Assembly (NCBI GenBank): GCA_030562195.1
Contig: JAUJPP010000005.1
Coordinates: 40,721,106-40,785,105 of the forward strand
Direction of reading: 5' to 3'
Source: Nipponacmea schrenckii
Lineage: Eukaryota; Mollusca; Gastropoda; Lottiidae
Length of the DNA stretch: 64,000 nt
The position numbers and the translations under genes were made by a program. Position 1 is the stretch's first letter; every line of letters begins with the position of its first letter. The notes below the pieces were generated by a model. It saw only the letters and a program-made list of their open reading frames with translations. It was not told where the DNA came from and ran no database searches. This document shows, piece after piece, positions 23,185-35,951 of the stretch.

Positions 23185-25139
23185 GATAAAGGAATAAAAT
23201 TAAGGATCACAAAAGTATATGAAAGAACGTTGTTAAAACGTAATAGGTTATTATAGAAAAATAAAAGAAATCTAAAAAAAAGGGGTGTAGTAAGAATAAA
23301 TCATTATCATTTCAAAATCCCAAAAACTTAAAAGGGATCGAGGGGTCGATGTAAACTGTTATTGGGTGTTTTTCGGTGCGGGTTTAATAACGGTCATTGT
23401 ATTTGCAATTTGAATACCAATTTTCTTATGAATGAATATATTCTCCTTGAGATTGGAGTATAATTCTGACCAATATTTGAATGTTTTTATCTTGTTATCT
23501 AGAAATTTTCTTGGATTAAAAATTTGCCATGAAGAAACATGTTCTTGATTAGTCGCACCTCGTCTTTCAGAAAATCTAGAGAAAGTATTTACCTCGTAAT
23601 ATCTAATTTACTACGACATGGTCGATTCTGCCAAAAACCTCGCCAAGAATTTCCTAATCATTTCCCTTCATTACTGACAACTTTACCTTCCTAAGCTCTT
23701 AATCTACACGTGCTTGATGGCATAAGTCTTGATAATCTGGTCCAAAGTGCACGTGGTTCACTTCGTGTCAATCAAATTAATTGGAGCAGACGTTCTAATC
23801 ACGTGCACCACAGGCGGCCATTTTGATTTTCCATATTACACATGTTGTGTTGGTGTAAACAAGAATCCAGGGGAGATAATTATAAAATAATTACCAGATG
23901 AAGTGGTATCTGTGAACAGTTGAGGCTACTTGAAATAATGAGACGAAAACATGCACCGTTAATATCTGTTATTGACCTTTTGATAATAAAACCAACAGCA
24001 ACTACGGGCATGGATGCTTGAGCCTTTTCTCTCGTATCATTGCTGATCCCTGCTTCCACCCACCCCCCTCAACCACGCCCTTTTAAATAACCACTGACCC
24101 ATTGATAATAAAATAAATCCAACAGCAACTAATGAAGTCATTGTCATTGTGGATATTTGGTGAAAGGTCGGATTACCGGACATTTATTTATATAGTGGTG
24201 GTCATTACCTACACCTTTCTTTTAAGTTCGCAGGACGTAGCTTAAATACAAATCTCCCCATTTTCAGTACTTGTAGCACCTAGATTAGGTACTAAATGAT
24301 TAATCCTAAAATCTGACTCATTCCAAAGGACTTGCATCCAGAGTCTTTGAGTACCTAAGTCAAGAAATTATGGCCAATCAAATTTTCTTTTTGGTCCAAT
24401 CAAACTAAGATTAACAGTCCGGAAACCAAATCGTATTTTATCCGTGTAACAGTATCGCACTGAAAGTTTAGACGTGCTGTGATTGGTTAAGGGTTGACGT
24501 CTGGTTATTACGTATGTAAATTAATCCCAGCATCAAAGAAGGGACATAACTCGTGATGTAATGGGACTGGAAGACTTGAACTCGTCATAATAATTAGTCG
24601 AGACAAGTGGCTTCTCACTGCGATATCAACAAATATTACATTACATTTAGTGGGAAGTGTAGTAGGGGCTTTTAATACTTGTGTTGTGTTACTTTACTTT
24701 ATTATTATCCATAGAAGGCCAGGCCTCACAGCAGAAATCAAATTCCTTAAAATACATAATAGTTAAAAGTATCAGTAAAAGTGAATAATTATAAATTGTT
24801 TAAAAACGAACTGTTTAAAAAATAATAAATTATTTTGTGTTAGGCTTTGGGGGCCCTGATACTTTCAAGATTATTGTACTTATCCCGAAATTTTCCAAAA
24901 CGCACGAATGCAAATAGACGAGGCAAAGTTTTAATAAAGGATTTGATAAGGAATTAAAATATCAGAAGCGATGCCGGTATTGTGACTTATCCGGTCCAAA
25001 ATCTTTCCTCGTAGATTTTTTATTTTCTTTTCGTTTCTAATTACTCTTTTGATTTGTCGATAGGATATCGTCATAGTACGATCGTACTTATAAAATACAG
25101 GCTATATATCTGTTTCGTAGGCAAAGCGTCTTCATTATT

Positions 25140-25195
25140 CTATAAGAAGCAGAATAGCAGGACGCAAAACTCCAGTCATTTCATTTCATTTAGGT
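25140..25195 (+). mobile_element. SINE family 1 tail
   Basis: GAATAGCAGGACGCAAAACT followed by CCAGTCATTTCATTTCATTT: the family tail with its ATTTC-rich end. Confidence 0.6.
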
Positions 25196-25602
25196 AAAAC
25201 ACTAAAAATTGGGGAAAGTTGAAAAAGTGCATTGAAATGTTTCAGCGTGACATGGTGAAAGTGTAGAAGATAGACGTATTTTAGACTTTTAATTATTTAA
25301 AAGCCTCGACTTAGATTCGCCTCCTGATAACATCTCGTTTTCAACTCCATCATCTTAATTCAAATTCTTGGAGGATTTCGGCAAATTCTTTACCATGTAA
25401 TCTAAATTCTTCTCAGATTCTACCCTCTCATTTCACTTCTCTCTGATATTTCTTTTACTTAATTAAGACTTTTCACAAATTTCGCGATTTTCTAGTTAGT
25501 AGTGAATGTTCCTGCTGCATGGGAATTATTTGGGATATTTTTATCTTCAAGATGCGGCGTAAGGATAAAAAAATTTTTTTACATATAAATAATGACCTGA
25601 AA

Positions 25603-25650
25603 AGAATGGAGTTTTACGTCCTACTATTTTTTATCATTATGGTCTAATGT
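25603..25650 (-). mobile_element. SINE family 1 tail, minus orientation
   Basis: Plus strand GAATGGAGTTTTACGTCCTA followed by GGTCTAATG is the complement of the family tail. Confidence 0.6.
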
Positions 25651-25794
25651 ACCAATTATTTTTTTTTACATCACCCTTAAAAGTGGAAAGAGAGATTTTT
25701 GTCCGGATAGTGGCTGTAAAATCAAGTCTATCTGGTCGTCTATTTTGAAAATTAAAGTTATAGTATTAGAACTTCCATTCTCCAAATCGACTGC

Positions 25795-25920
25795 TAAATC
25801 GCAAAACCGGTTTCCTTGCAAAATTTCCCTCATTGCACACTGCATGACATTGCCTGTGATCATTAAGCACAGGAGAGTATGGTAGGACGTAAAACTCCAT
25901 TCATTTCATTTCATTTGCAG
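25795..25920 (+). mobile_element. SINE family 1, 3' part
   Basis: Shares TTCCCTCATTGCACACTGCA and GTAGGACGTAAAACTCCATT with the 41.8-42.0 kb copy and ends in (CATTT)n. Lies opposite in orientation to the tail at 25,603, 190 bp away. Confidence 0.7.
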
Positions 25921-26429
25921 AAGAGAAGGTAGAATTCAATTCATCGACAGCCGATATGAAATTCCGTAAATGTTGTCAAGAGAAATACACGGACCTTCGC
26001 GTATTATATTTCCGAGTCTAAAAGAAATAGTAATAAATATGTCGCCAATGTAGTGTTTTACTTTTAGGATTTTTGAAAATTTTCTTCACAAAGAAAAAGA
26101 GCAAACCTTCATCATATATATCTACACTCGTTTCTCCAATAGTTTACAGCGAATATAATAACAGAAAAAACGAAACGAAGAAATTGTTGCTACGATCTCT
26201 GTGCTAAAAATTACTCTAAGTCTGTGTGTTGTTTATTTATTATTTACATGTGGTTGTTTATTTTCAATAATTTGATGTTGATGTCAACAAGTCTGTTTAT
26301 TTTCCTTCCAGTATGATACATATTTAATCAACATCGCCACAATTCTCGCTCCAGTTTTCATAATAGGTATAATATCACTTAGAACTGATTTAAACTCTGC
26401 TGGTGCTAGGGACCAAGTAGTAAGGAATT

Positions 26430-28222
26430 ATGGGAAGGGTGTACATCCAAACCAAACTATTAAAAACAGAAAACCTTACACATTTTGAGTATATGAGGGA
26501 AGGGTGTACATCCAAACCAACAATTAAAAACAGAAAACCTTACACATTTTGAGTATATGAGGGAAGGGTGTACATCCAAACCAAACTATTAAAAACAGAA
26601 AACCGTTTCACATTATTTAGTATATAAAGGGAAAGGAGTACATCCAAACCACAAACAAATTAAAAACAGAAAACCGTTTCACATTATTTAGTATATAAGG
26701 GAAGGGTGTACACCCAAACCACACAAACAAAAACAGAAAACCGTTTCACATTATTTAGTATATAAGGGAAGGGTGTACATCCAAACCACACAATTAAAAA
26801 CAGAAAACCTTACACATTATGAGTATATAAGGGAAGGGTGTACATCCAAACCAAACATATTAAAAACAGAAAACCGTTTCACCCTTATGAGTATATAAGG
26901 GAAGGGTGTACATCCAAACCAAACATATTAAAAACAGAAAACCGTACACATTATGAGTATATAAGGGAAGGGTGTACATCCAAACCAAACTATTAAAAAC
27001 AGAAAACCTTACACATTTTGAGTATATGAGGGAAGGGTGTACATCCAAACCAAACTATTAAAAACAGAAAACCTTACACATTTTGAGTATATAAGGGAAG
27101 GGTGTACATCCAAACCACACAATTAAAAACAGAAAACCTTACACATTTTGAGTATATGAGGGAAGGGTGTACATCCAAACCAAACTATTAAAAACAGAAA
27201 ACCTTACACATTTTGAGTATATAAGGGAAGGGTGTACATCCAAACCAAACTATTAAAAACAGAAAACCTTACACATTTTGAGTATATAAGGGAAGGGTGT
27301 ACATCCAAACCAAACTATTAAAAACAGAAAACCTTACACATTTTGAGTATATAAGGGAAGGGTGTACATCCAAACCAAACTATTAAAAACAGAAAACCTT
27401 ACACATTTTGAGTATATAAGGGAAGGGTGTACATCCAAACCAAACTATTAAAAACAGAAAACCTTACACATTTTGAGTATATAAGGGAAGGGTGTACATC
27501 CAAACCAAACTATTAAAAACAGAAAACCTTACACATTTTGAGTATATGAGGGAAGGGTGTACATCCAAACCAAACTATTAAAAACAGAAAACCTTACACA
27601 TTTTGAGTATATGAGGGAAGGGTGTACATCCAAACCAAACTATTAAAAACAGAAAACCGTACACATTATGAGTATATAAAGGGAAGGGTGTACATCCAAA
27701 CCAAACTATTAAAAACAGAAAACCGTTTCACATTATTTAGTATATAAGGGAAGGGTGTACATCCAAACCAAACTATTAAAAACAGAAAACCGTTTCACAT
27801 TATTTAGTATATAAGGGAAGGGTGTACATCCAAACCAAACTATTAAAAACAGAAAACCGTACACATTTTGAGTATATAAGGGAAGGGTGTACATCAAACA
27901 AACAAAAACAGAAAACCGTACACATTATGAGTATATAAGGGAAGGGTGTACATCCAAACCAAACTATTAAAAACAGAAAACCTTACACATTTTGAGTATA
28001 TGAGGGAAGGGTGTACATCCAAACCAAACTATTAAAAACAGAAAACCGTACACATTATGAGTATATGAGGGAAGGGTGTACATCCAAACCAAACTATTAA
28101 AAACAGAAAACCGTACACATTATGAGTATATAAGGGAAGGGTGTACATCCAAACCAAACTATTAAAAACAGAAAACCGTACACATTATGAGTATATAAGG
28201 GAAGGGTGTACATCCAAACCAC
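26430..28222 (+). repeat. 65-bp satellite array, about 27 copies
   Basis: Unit contains GGGAAGGGTGTACATCCAAA, CCAAACTATTAAAAACAGAA and AACCTTACACATTTTGAGTA. Two variant classes (CCTTACACATTTTG and CCGTTTCACATTATTTAG) occur in blocks. Copies in the first 500 bp are the most diverged, the centre the most uniform, as expected for unequal crossing over. Confidence 0.95.
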
Positions 28223-28374
28223 ACTACTATTATTATCCGTCACTATTGGATATTTTTTATTGACAAATAATAATAGTTTTCTGGCTGGATTATTATATAA
28301 CATACATTATATTTAATTAAACGATTCTTTCGAACGTATTCTAAATGATATTTGCTTTTTTCTTTCTTGGTTTT

Positions 28375-28483
28375 TTTCTTTTTTTTTATCCATTGTATTG
28401 CTCCATGGACTGAGTGTTAGACAGGACCATGTCTTTGTGTATTGGGCCTAATACTGAGTGTGTAATTATTATTATTATTAAAT
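28375..28483 (+). mobile_element. Non-LTR retroelement 3' tail
   Basis: ATCCATTGTATTGCTCCATG and GACAGGACCATGTCTTTGTG, TATTGGGCCTAAT, then (ATT)n. The same tail occurs at 44,578-44,702, so it is a dispersed family; the body is not identifiable. Confidence 0.6.
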
Positions 28484-28489
28484 ATTTAA

Positions 28490-30150
28490 TATGTGATATT
28501 AGAGCAGTGACAAGAATTTGAATTACAAATCGTAGCGTCAATTTTCTTGTTCTATCGGTTGAATCGGAGGAGTGTATAACTCCATTCAAACTGTTCACCT
28601 GTCTGGTTTCGAGTGTGAATTATAACTGTTCTGATTCGAGCCATTCCACTTAAAACTCGAGAAAATTTAAACAAATTCGACACAAATTAGGTTTTACATT
28701 TCATAAACATGGAAAAGATACAATCATTTCGTTTCATTTGAGTAAGGATATTTGTCTTTCATTCCGTAATTTTAACAGTTTAAGTAGTTTTAGCGTCGTT
28801 GATTGCGGCCTCCCCCCACGATCGTGTTTATAAATAAAGAATTTGTTTAGACAAAAATGCCAAAATTTGTTTGTATTCTCAAGCCCCACACAAATAAAAA
28901 CGTTTTAGCACATTTCTATGGAAACAGAATGGACTAAAAGTTACGTTTCTTATTTTACAAATTCTCTCCATTTTCTTGAAGTGTGGCATTTATATGACAA
29001 GTGTTAAATTCAGACGGGCTTGTTTCCAGGTTAAAGTGATATAATGTAAGAATTTCATCACATTTATTTAACTTTTCCATCAACTTTCATAGAAACCTGT
29101 GCTAGATGCTAGATGCCACTTAATAAGTACCCTAAGGTAACCTGTATACCACACTTAGGCCTACCAAATGATATATGGTTGTCAAATGGTCAATAAGTCC
29201 CTATGTCAGCAAAGTCTACCTATGAAGTCCCTATAATAATTACTAAAACCTCCTTCTGTGGAGAGCACCCTCTTAATTAGCCCATTGGGTGTAGAATTGT
29301 AGGACGTAAAACTCCAGTCTTTCCCTTTCCTTCTGTTGAAGAGAGAATAATATCGGTGTCATGCTTCCTCCGACGGTCCGACATTCCGAAAAACCATTTA
29401 TTATTAAATAATTAGCTTTCACAATAATAAATGTTTATTAAATACAAAGGGTGGGCCTTTATCCATTAATTTTACTGAAGGAAATTTTACTTCTTATTCT
29501 TAAATTTTCATTTTTGAAGTGGGTATTATCATGTTAAATTCTCAGAATGTTCCTATTAATATAAAGCAATTTTCACATTTTTAACTTTTCCATGACTTGA
29601 TAGACCGGTAATCTGATTTCTTTCCCCTCCTGAAGGTAACTATTCGATGTCAGGCTCCAATGATTCAGTTTCAAATGTCATTTACTCGTATTGAATGTCA
29701 CTAGGTCCTTTCATAACTAAGTCATTGGTGGATACCACCTTGTATTAGCCATGGTGAATATACGACGTAAATTTTCCATTCTCCTGAATTTTCATCTAAG
29801 AGAGAATAATTTCGATTCATGTTCTCTCCGAAGCGAATTCGTTTGACACTCAGAACCATTTACATGTATTAGAATTCACTTATCGATTTGTCCCTATAAT
29901 TGAATGATCCAGATGTTTATTTGAATATATTTTCCCCGTATCGGATGATGCAGACTTCTATGATATTTATTCAGATTTTTCACGTCTAGAAGAATAGATT
30001 CATTCATGTTCTACTTTCATTTCAATTGTTCATCAATGTATCAGAATAATGTATTGCAGATTCATTTCATGTACTTCAAGTATAATTTTCGTATTGACCA
30101 TCACTGTAAGATAAATGTACTTCTAGATTATTTAACTTACGATTAATGTG
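28490..30150. other. Intergenic, with a decayed duplicated block
   Basis: 29,280-29,335 carries a SINE family 1 tail (GTAGGACGTAAAACTCCAGT). A similar ordered set of words (GACGTAAA, CATTC, GAGAGAATAAT, CCATTTA) recurs about 465 bp later at 29,765-29,870, suggesting an old duplication. No gene seen. Confidence 0.4.
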
Positions 30151-30159
30151 GTTTCACAT

Positions 30160-31380
30160 GTATGGATATGATGATACTTCTATAATATTTATAACTTTCC
30201 ACGTTCAATGGTTTACACACGTCATCAGGAATATAATGATACTTCTAGAATATTTATACTTTTCGATTTCAATGTGGTTCTCACACGTCATCAGAATATA
30301 ATGATACTTCTAGAATATTTATAACTTTCACGTTCAATGTGTTCTCACACGTCATCAGGAATATAATGATACTTCTAGAATATTTATATACTTTCAGTTC
30401 AATGTGGTTCTCACACGTCATCAGGAATATAATGATACTTCTAGAATATTTATAACTTTCAATGTTCAATGTGTTCTCACACATCATCAGGAATATAATG
30501 ATACTTCTAGAATATTTATTACTTTCAATGTTTCAATGTGGTTCTCACACTGTCATCAGGAATATAATGATACTTCTAGAATATTTATTACTTTCAACGT
30601 TTCAATGTGGTTCTCACACTGTCATCAGGAATATAATGATACTTCTAGAATATTTATTACTTTCAATGTTCAATGTTGTTCTCACACTGTCATCAGGAAT
30701 ATAATGATACTTCTAGAATATTTATTACTTTCAAGTCAATGTGGTTCTCACACTGTATCAGGATATAATGATCTTCTAGAATATTTATATTTCAAGTTCA
30801 ATGTGTTCTCACACTGTCATCAGGAATATAATGATACTTCTAGAATATTTATTACTTTCAATGTTACAATGTGGTTCTCACACTGTCATCAGGAATATAA
30901 TGATACTTCTAGAATATTTATTATTTTCAATGTTTCAATGTGGTTCTCACACTGTCATCAGGAATATAATGATACTTCTAGAATATTTATTACTTTCAAT
31001 GTTTCAATGTGGTTCTCACACCGTCATCAGGAATATAATGATACTTCTAGAATATTTATTACTTTCAATGTTTCAATGTGGTTCTCACACCGTCATCAGG
31101 AATATAATGATACTTCTAGAATATTTATTACTTTCAATGTTTCAATGTTGTTCTCACACTGTCATCAGGAATATAATGATACTTCTAGAATATTTATTAC
31201 TTTCAATGTTTCAATGTGGTTCTCACACTGTCATCAGGAATATAATGATACTTCTAGAATATTTATTACTTTCAATGTTTCAATGTGGTTCTCACACTGT
31301 CATCAGGTATATAATGATACTTCTAGAATATTTATTACTTTCAACGTTTCGATGTGATTCTCACATTGTTATCAAAATAT
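30160..31380 (+). repeat. 69-bp satellite array, about 17 copies
   Basis: Unit contains CATCAGGAATATAATGATAC, TTCTAGAATATTTATTACTT and TCAATGTGGTTCTCACACTG. It is 23 codons long, so a 317-codon frame stays open across the array. The left-hand copies carry indels; the right-hand copies are near-identical. A single diverged monomer lies at about 45,176-45,240 on the other strand. Confidence 0.95.
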
Positions 31381-31384
31381 AACG

Positions 31385-32640
31385 ACAAGGAATAAAAGTA
31401 TACATATATATAAAAATGATATGACAACAACAGAGTAACAAGGGCAATATATGAAGAAATTCTTGGGAAAAGGAGGGACTAATGGAATCATTCTAAACAG
31501 TTTCTTTCTGTTCTATTTTCGGCGATTTTAATTTTTACATTTATTTTCTATCCCAAAAGGAATAAATCTTGACGTAATTTTTGATTTAATATTCAGTCAA
31601 TTAAAATTAATATAAATTCAACTAATTAAAGTTAAAATCATGTTGTAACTGTCAAAACAATGATGGATAGAAAGGGATTGTTCAGGAAATGTTTTCAATC
31701 GTTAATACATGTAGTATATATTTGATTAATCTGTACCAATCGACAGATTCGGTTTCCCAGTTTATCTCTAGGCCTTCTAGAAAATAATTATGGAAAAAAA
31801 CAACTTCCAAGATTTAAAATTAGGTTTATTTACTTCCAAATAGGTCAGTTACACATAGATTCATATGTTACATTTCACATGTGACATAGTCACGTAATGT
31901 TCATCGTCTTGTATACTCTGCAAGTGAAACTGTGTGCAAATCTCGTTTGTATATGCAAATCGTAATAATGTTGAATGCGTGGGCAATATCTGTTGGCACG
32001 TTAATGTGAACTGTGGTTTAGTTATTTGGGTATTATTCAAGACTCGATGTCAAGACACGGGCGTTATTGGATTAACTTATCGCAAGTAAGTAATTTAAGT
32101 TTAAAAATATCATATATATAATAATCATATAATTCCCAATAATCAACAATAACACCGACTCCAGAATAAATTCCTCAATATCTACACCAAACGTTTGATG
32201 ACTGCTTACAAAAGGAATAAAAATCTGAGTAATATTCTTGTACATGGTAGATTAAATCCCCTTTCATTATCTCCCTGAAGTCATCGCTTTGCATTTTTTT
32301 GAAATAGATAATTTCACTAATACAACCGAATGTCATTGACAAAAATTGGTGAATAAGCAAGTTGAATTAAAGTTCACCAAAGGGCTTAGTTTTGGATTAT
32401 GGGAGGGGAACATTGGTACAATCTGCTTATCATTTTTTTCGGTGTCCACGAAGAACACATTTTATGGATTTCAAAAAAGAGAGCAAAATGAGATTCCTTT
32501 TAGGGTTCGCCATTTCACAATTTGATATATTACTAAGGAACGAAAGAGAACGCAATTGTTGTCTAATGTAAAATAGACCGATCACCCTAAGCTCTATCAC
32601 ATTGCGTTTGCAAATGTAACTCGAACGAGCCGCTTTTTCT
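31385..32640. other. Intergenic, possible upstream region of the peptide gene at 33 kb
   Basis: No coding region recognised. A good donor, CGCAA|GTAAGT at 32,085/32,086, could end a 5' non-coding exon of the gene whose ATG-bearing exon begins at 33,013. This is inference only. Confidence 0.3.
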
Positions 32641-32644
32641 ACTG

Positions 32645-32970
32645 TTAAAGGGATAATAGGTCTTAGAATGACCATAAAATTTAAAAAATCATAAACTTGA
32701 CCAATAAGAGCTCTATTCATCAGTAAATATACCTGCTGCCACAAACGAAAAGATATAAAAAAAATAAATAAATAATTATCATTATTCACAAAGATGAATT
32801 TAATTAGATTTAATAAATTTATTAAGCGTTTTTCAAAAGTTTTCCAGATTTTAAAAGATTCTGTTACTTTATGACACCAAGTAATTTCACTGATGAATAT
32901 AAACTCATATTGACCATTCTTGAGCAACAAAATTTTTTATATTCATGCTAAGACGCAGTATCACTTTTAA
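32645..32970. mobile_element. TTAA-ended MITE, family 1, with long inverted arms
   Basis: Left end TTAAAGGGATAATAGGTCTT; right end, inverted, TTAAAAGTGATACTGCGTCT. The inner arms pair over roughly 100 bp with mismatches (TGACCATAAAA, TTCATCAGTAAATATACCTG against ACTGATGAATATAAACTCAT, ATTGACCATTCTTGAGCAAC). 326 bp, no coding capacity; the minus-strand open frame across it is chance. Confidence 0.75.
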
Positions 32971-33017
32971 CAGCATGGTAAGACTAACAAAGTAAATTTA
33001 ATCTTTTTTCAGGCACA

Positions 33018-33709
33018 ATGAGTATCAGATGTTTGTACACTCTTCTCTTGTTATGTAGCCTGTATTTAGTGATGAGTTCCAGTCATCCTTACAACCGTTA
33101 TTATAGATATCCCTATTATACCAAACACCTATTATTACAAGGTTAGTGCCAGTTTGATCGATTACTATATGTCGTGTCGATAGTATACATAATGTTCATA
33201 TGCCAATCGTATCAATCGTATCGTATACATGATTACGACCATATCGATTGTATACATTATACCAATCATTTCGATAGTATATATAATGCCGAACGTATCG
33301 ACTGTATAACATGGATTAACATGGATGCAACAGATCTAGGCCCCTGAAAGCGGTATTAGGGAGAACAAGGTTGAAATCCCGTTCTTAAATCAAAAGACGA
33401 GAGTTTTGCCAGTATATAGCGGAATTACTACAAAGCAGAGTTGAATACTCTGCAGTGGGTTTTGCATGTGTTAGAAATAACAACTTGCAGTAAATAAATA
33501 AAGACGAACATAAGAAATCTTATATAGTTCTTTCTCTTTCAGGAAGTCTGCTAGTGCCAACGGCAACTTCTGGTCAATTAAACAGCCCTCAAGGATTTGG
33601 TCCTACAGGCACCTCTGGTCTAACAGACGCTATTTGTCACGCCCTGTTGGAACTACAATTATATTCACCACTGTTGTCATATTGTTTTTTTAATGGTTAT
33701 ATCCCTTGA
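33018..33709 (+). CDS. Two-exon gene for a small secreted peptide, unknown family
   Basis: Exon 1 coding 33,018-33,141, preceded at 33,011-33,012 by acceptor TCTTTTTTCAG, so a 5' non-coding exon is likely. Donor CAAG|GTTAGT at 33,142. Exon 2 begins 33,543 after TTTCTCTTTCAG and stays open to TGA at 33,707-33,709. Joined in phase 1, the frame gives 96 residues. Residues 1-21 form a textbook signal peptide (MSIRCLYTLLLLCSLYLVM). The mature start is rich in Y, R and P (HPYNRYYRYPYY), followed by a G/S/T/P linker and a hydrophobic end with two cysteines (AICHALLELQL; SYCFFNGYIP). A secreted or extracellular-matrix role is inferred. I recognise no family. The 3' flank runs into a dispersed repeat and shows no close AATAAA, so the 3' end may be truncated or have another exon. 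Confidence 0.65.
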
Positions 33710-33774
33710 ATATAGAATGTGAAACTGGACTCGGTCCACCAATTCATGTGCCATATGTTTCCATGTTAAATCTC

Positions 33775-34130
33775 GAAATTCAACCTTCTATAACTTTTTC
33801 CAATATGAAAGCCTAGCCAATACTTGGTTTCTCTACAAAAATTCAATATAGTATGACCATGAAAATTTTGAACTAAACAAAATGAAAGTAAACCACTACA
33901 TTTTATCAACATCCGCTTGACTGTCACTGCACACAAAACCACTGTTTTTTTTTAAATAACCTCCCGCCAATTAAATTTCTCATTATCTCAGGAATGTATA
34001 GAATGTTTTTGTGGTCTGAGTCCGTGTATAAATTCTACTGAACAAATTGAAAATGGTCACATAGCAGTTCAATTAATATGAGACAAAAGGGGACTTTGGT
34101 GGATGTTTGACGCTTCAGTTTGGCCGTCGT
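33775..34130 (+). repeat. Dispersed repeat copy A
   Basis: Shares AACTTTTTCC-like, ATGAAAGCCTAGCCAA, CATGAAAATTTT and AGTTTGGCCGT in the same order with 42,610-42,920. No coding content recognised. Confidence 0.5.
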
Positions 34131-34139
34131 GATACATTA

Positions 34140-34565
34140 TCCCCCTTTTCATCCATTACAATCCAAATGACAAGGAGAAACTCGGAAGTATGTTAATTAG
34201 TGAAAGTAAATGGATGTCACGCGAAAATCAACAAGGAATGTCGTGTGTTTAAGTGAATAATTGCTTACTAATTATTCTATTTTCCGATCTTGTAAATTTG
34301 ATTGTCCCCGATCTGGCACGAGGTACTAAATATCGTTTCCTTATAAGTTATTCATTAACATAAATTTGCATATTTTTAATATTATGTTTTGTCTTATTAA
34401 GTAGATTGTAAAGACGTATACTAAACGTTATTATGGGGACACATCATTCCAATTCCAATTCCAATCAGACGTCTGTGGTTCCTGCAATTCTATTTGAAAT
34501 ATGCATTTGAAAGATCATTAGCAGATTTTACTAATAGATTAATCGGTGTTTCTGATGAATAGTTT
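34140..34565. other. Intergenic, nothing recognised
   Basis: No gene or repeat family supported. Confidence 0.4.
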
Positions 34566-34570
34566 TTATT

Positions 34571-35505
34571 GTTCTATAGCACAGCGGTTAGAGTGTTAGT
34601 TCTATAGAACAGCGGTTAGAGGGCATAGCAGCGGTTAGAGCGTTGGTTCTATAGCACAGCGGTTAGAGTGTTAGTTCTATAGAACAGCGGTTAGAGTGTT
34701 GGTTCTATAGCACAGCGGTTAGAGCGTTGGTTCTATAGCACAGCGGTTAGAGCGTTGGTTCTATAGCACGCGGTTAGAGCGTTGGTCTATAGCACAGCGG
34801 TTAGAGCGTTGGTTCTATAGCACAGCGGTTAGAGCGTTGGTTCTATAGCACAGCGGTTAGAGCGTTGGTTCTATAGCACAGCGGTTAGAGCGTTGGTTCT
34901 ATGGCACAGCGGTTAGAGCGTTGGTTCTATAGCACAGCGGTTAGAGCGTTGGTTCTATAGCACAGCGGTTAGAGCGTTGGTTCTATAGCACAGCGGTTAG
35001 AGCGTTGGTTCTATAGCACAGTTGGTTAGAGCGTTGGTTCTATAGCACAGCGGTTAGAGCGTTAGTTCTATAGCACAGCGGTTAGAGCGTTAGTTCTATA
35101 GCACAGCGGTTAGAGCGTTGGTTCTATAGCACAGTGGTTAGAGCGTTGGTTCTATAGCACATCGGTTAGAGCGTTAGTTCTATAGCACAGCGGTTAGAGC
35201 GTTGGTTCTATAGCACAGCGGTTAGAGTGTTGGTTCTATAGCACAGCGGTTAGAGCGTTGGTTCTTAAAGTCATGACGTCATTTCCTTTGATACGTTGAA
35301 AATGTCGGATGTGAGTTCTAATTTCGATCGGTGTGTGAAAGTTCGATGACCTTGAATAAGTCATCTTCACTCATAATTCCAGTCCACCCAACTGTAAATG
35401 GGTACGGATAATCCGAGAAAGATCAATGCCAAGAGGTTTCCTTGTCACGGCGAATTTGTGAACCTAAGTTGTTATCCTTGTAAAATAAAGTTATTTTTTT
35501 CTCTT
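34571..35505 (+). mobile_element. SINE family 2 copy with tandemly amplified Pol III A box
   Basis: 34,571-35,262 holds about 25 copies of a 28-bp unit, TCTATAGCACAGCGGTTAGA + GCGTTGGT. The unit's TAGCACAGCGGTTAGAGCG is a near-perfect tRNA A box (TRGYNNARNNGG type). After the last copy come a degenerate B-box-like stretch at 35,310 and the body (AATTCCAGTCCACC, GGGTACGGATAATCC, GAAAGATCA), then tail GTGAACCTAAGTTGTTATCC. The body matches the minus-strand element at 11.7-12.2 kb. Confidence 0.8.
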
Positions 35506-35509
35506 TTCT

Positions 35510-35950
35510 TTAATGTAGCCTTCATACGTGAAAAGAACGAATGGAAAAGATAGTAGGAGTGAGGTGGTAATATATGTAATGACTTTGAATCTTTTTAAGA
35601 GTTCTAGAAAGGCATGAACAGTTCGGAAAATTTGAATAGAGGTTTCAGGACAGTCAGTTTTGATGTAGGACGGCGGAAAAAGGGGAATTATCTATTCCGT
35701 GCATCTAAATGTAACGGACAGAAGGTTAAAAAATGTTCTGAATTTTCAAATCGATGACCATAAATTTAAGCAGCATTATCCGAAACGTGCCCTGAAAATT
35801 TAAATCGCTGCAGTCGAGGCGAAGGCAGAAGTGAATAATTTTATATTTTCTTGGGCCAAAATGATACCAATTAGGAATGGATATATATCAAACGATTTGA
35901 GTAAATTTTTAAAAGATTAATTGATATTTTGATCTTTATTTTAACAGTTG
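35510..35950. other. Intergenic, nothing recognised
   Basis: No exon or repeat family identified. Confidence 0.4.
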
Positions 35951-35951
35951 T

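Larger units (their letters stand above)
23190..26425. other. Intergenic with scattered SINE tails
   Basis: No exon recognised. A short direct repeat (GATAATAAAACCAACAGCAACTA-like) occurs at about 23,980 and 24,103. SINE tails are listed separately. Confidence 0.4.

Noticed and set aside
30404..31357. 317-codon open frame with a 23-residue repeat (HQEYNDTSRIFITF...)
   Set aside because: It is the 69-bp satellite read in one frame; a second frame (30,801-31,382) is also open, and indels in early units are not frame-preserving.
19810..31380. CRISPR-like regular repeats
   Set aside because: Repeats are contiguous satellites without unique spacers, in a eukaryotic genome.
32430..32930. 166-codon minus-strand open frame
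   Set aside because: Spans the 32,645-32,970 MITE and has no conserved domain.
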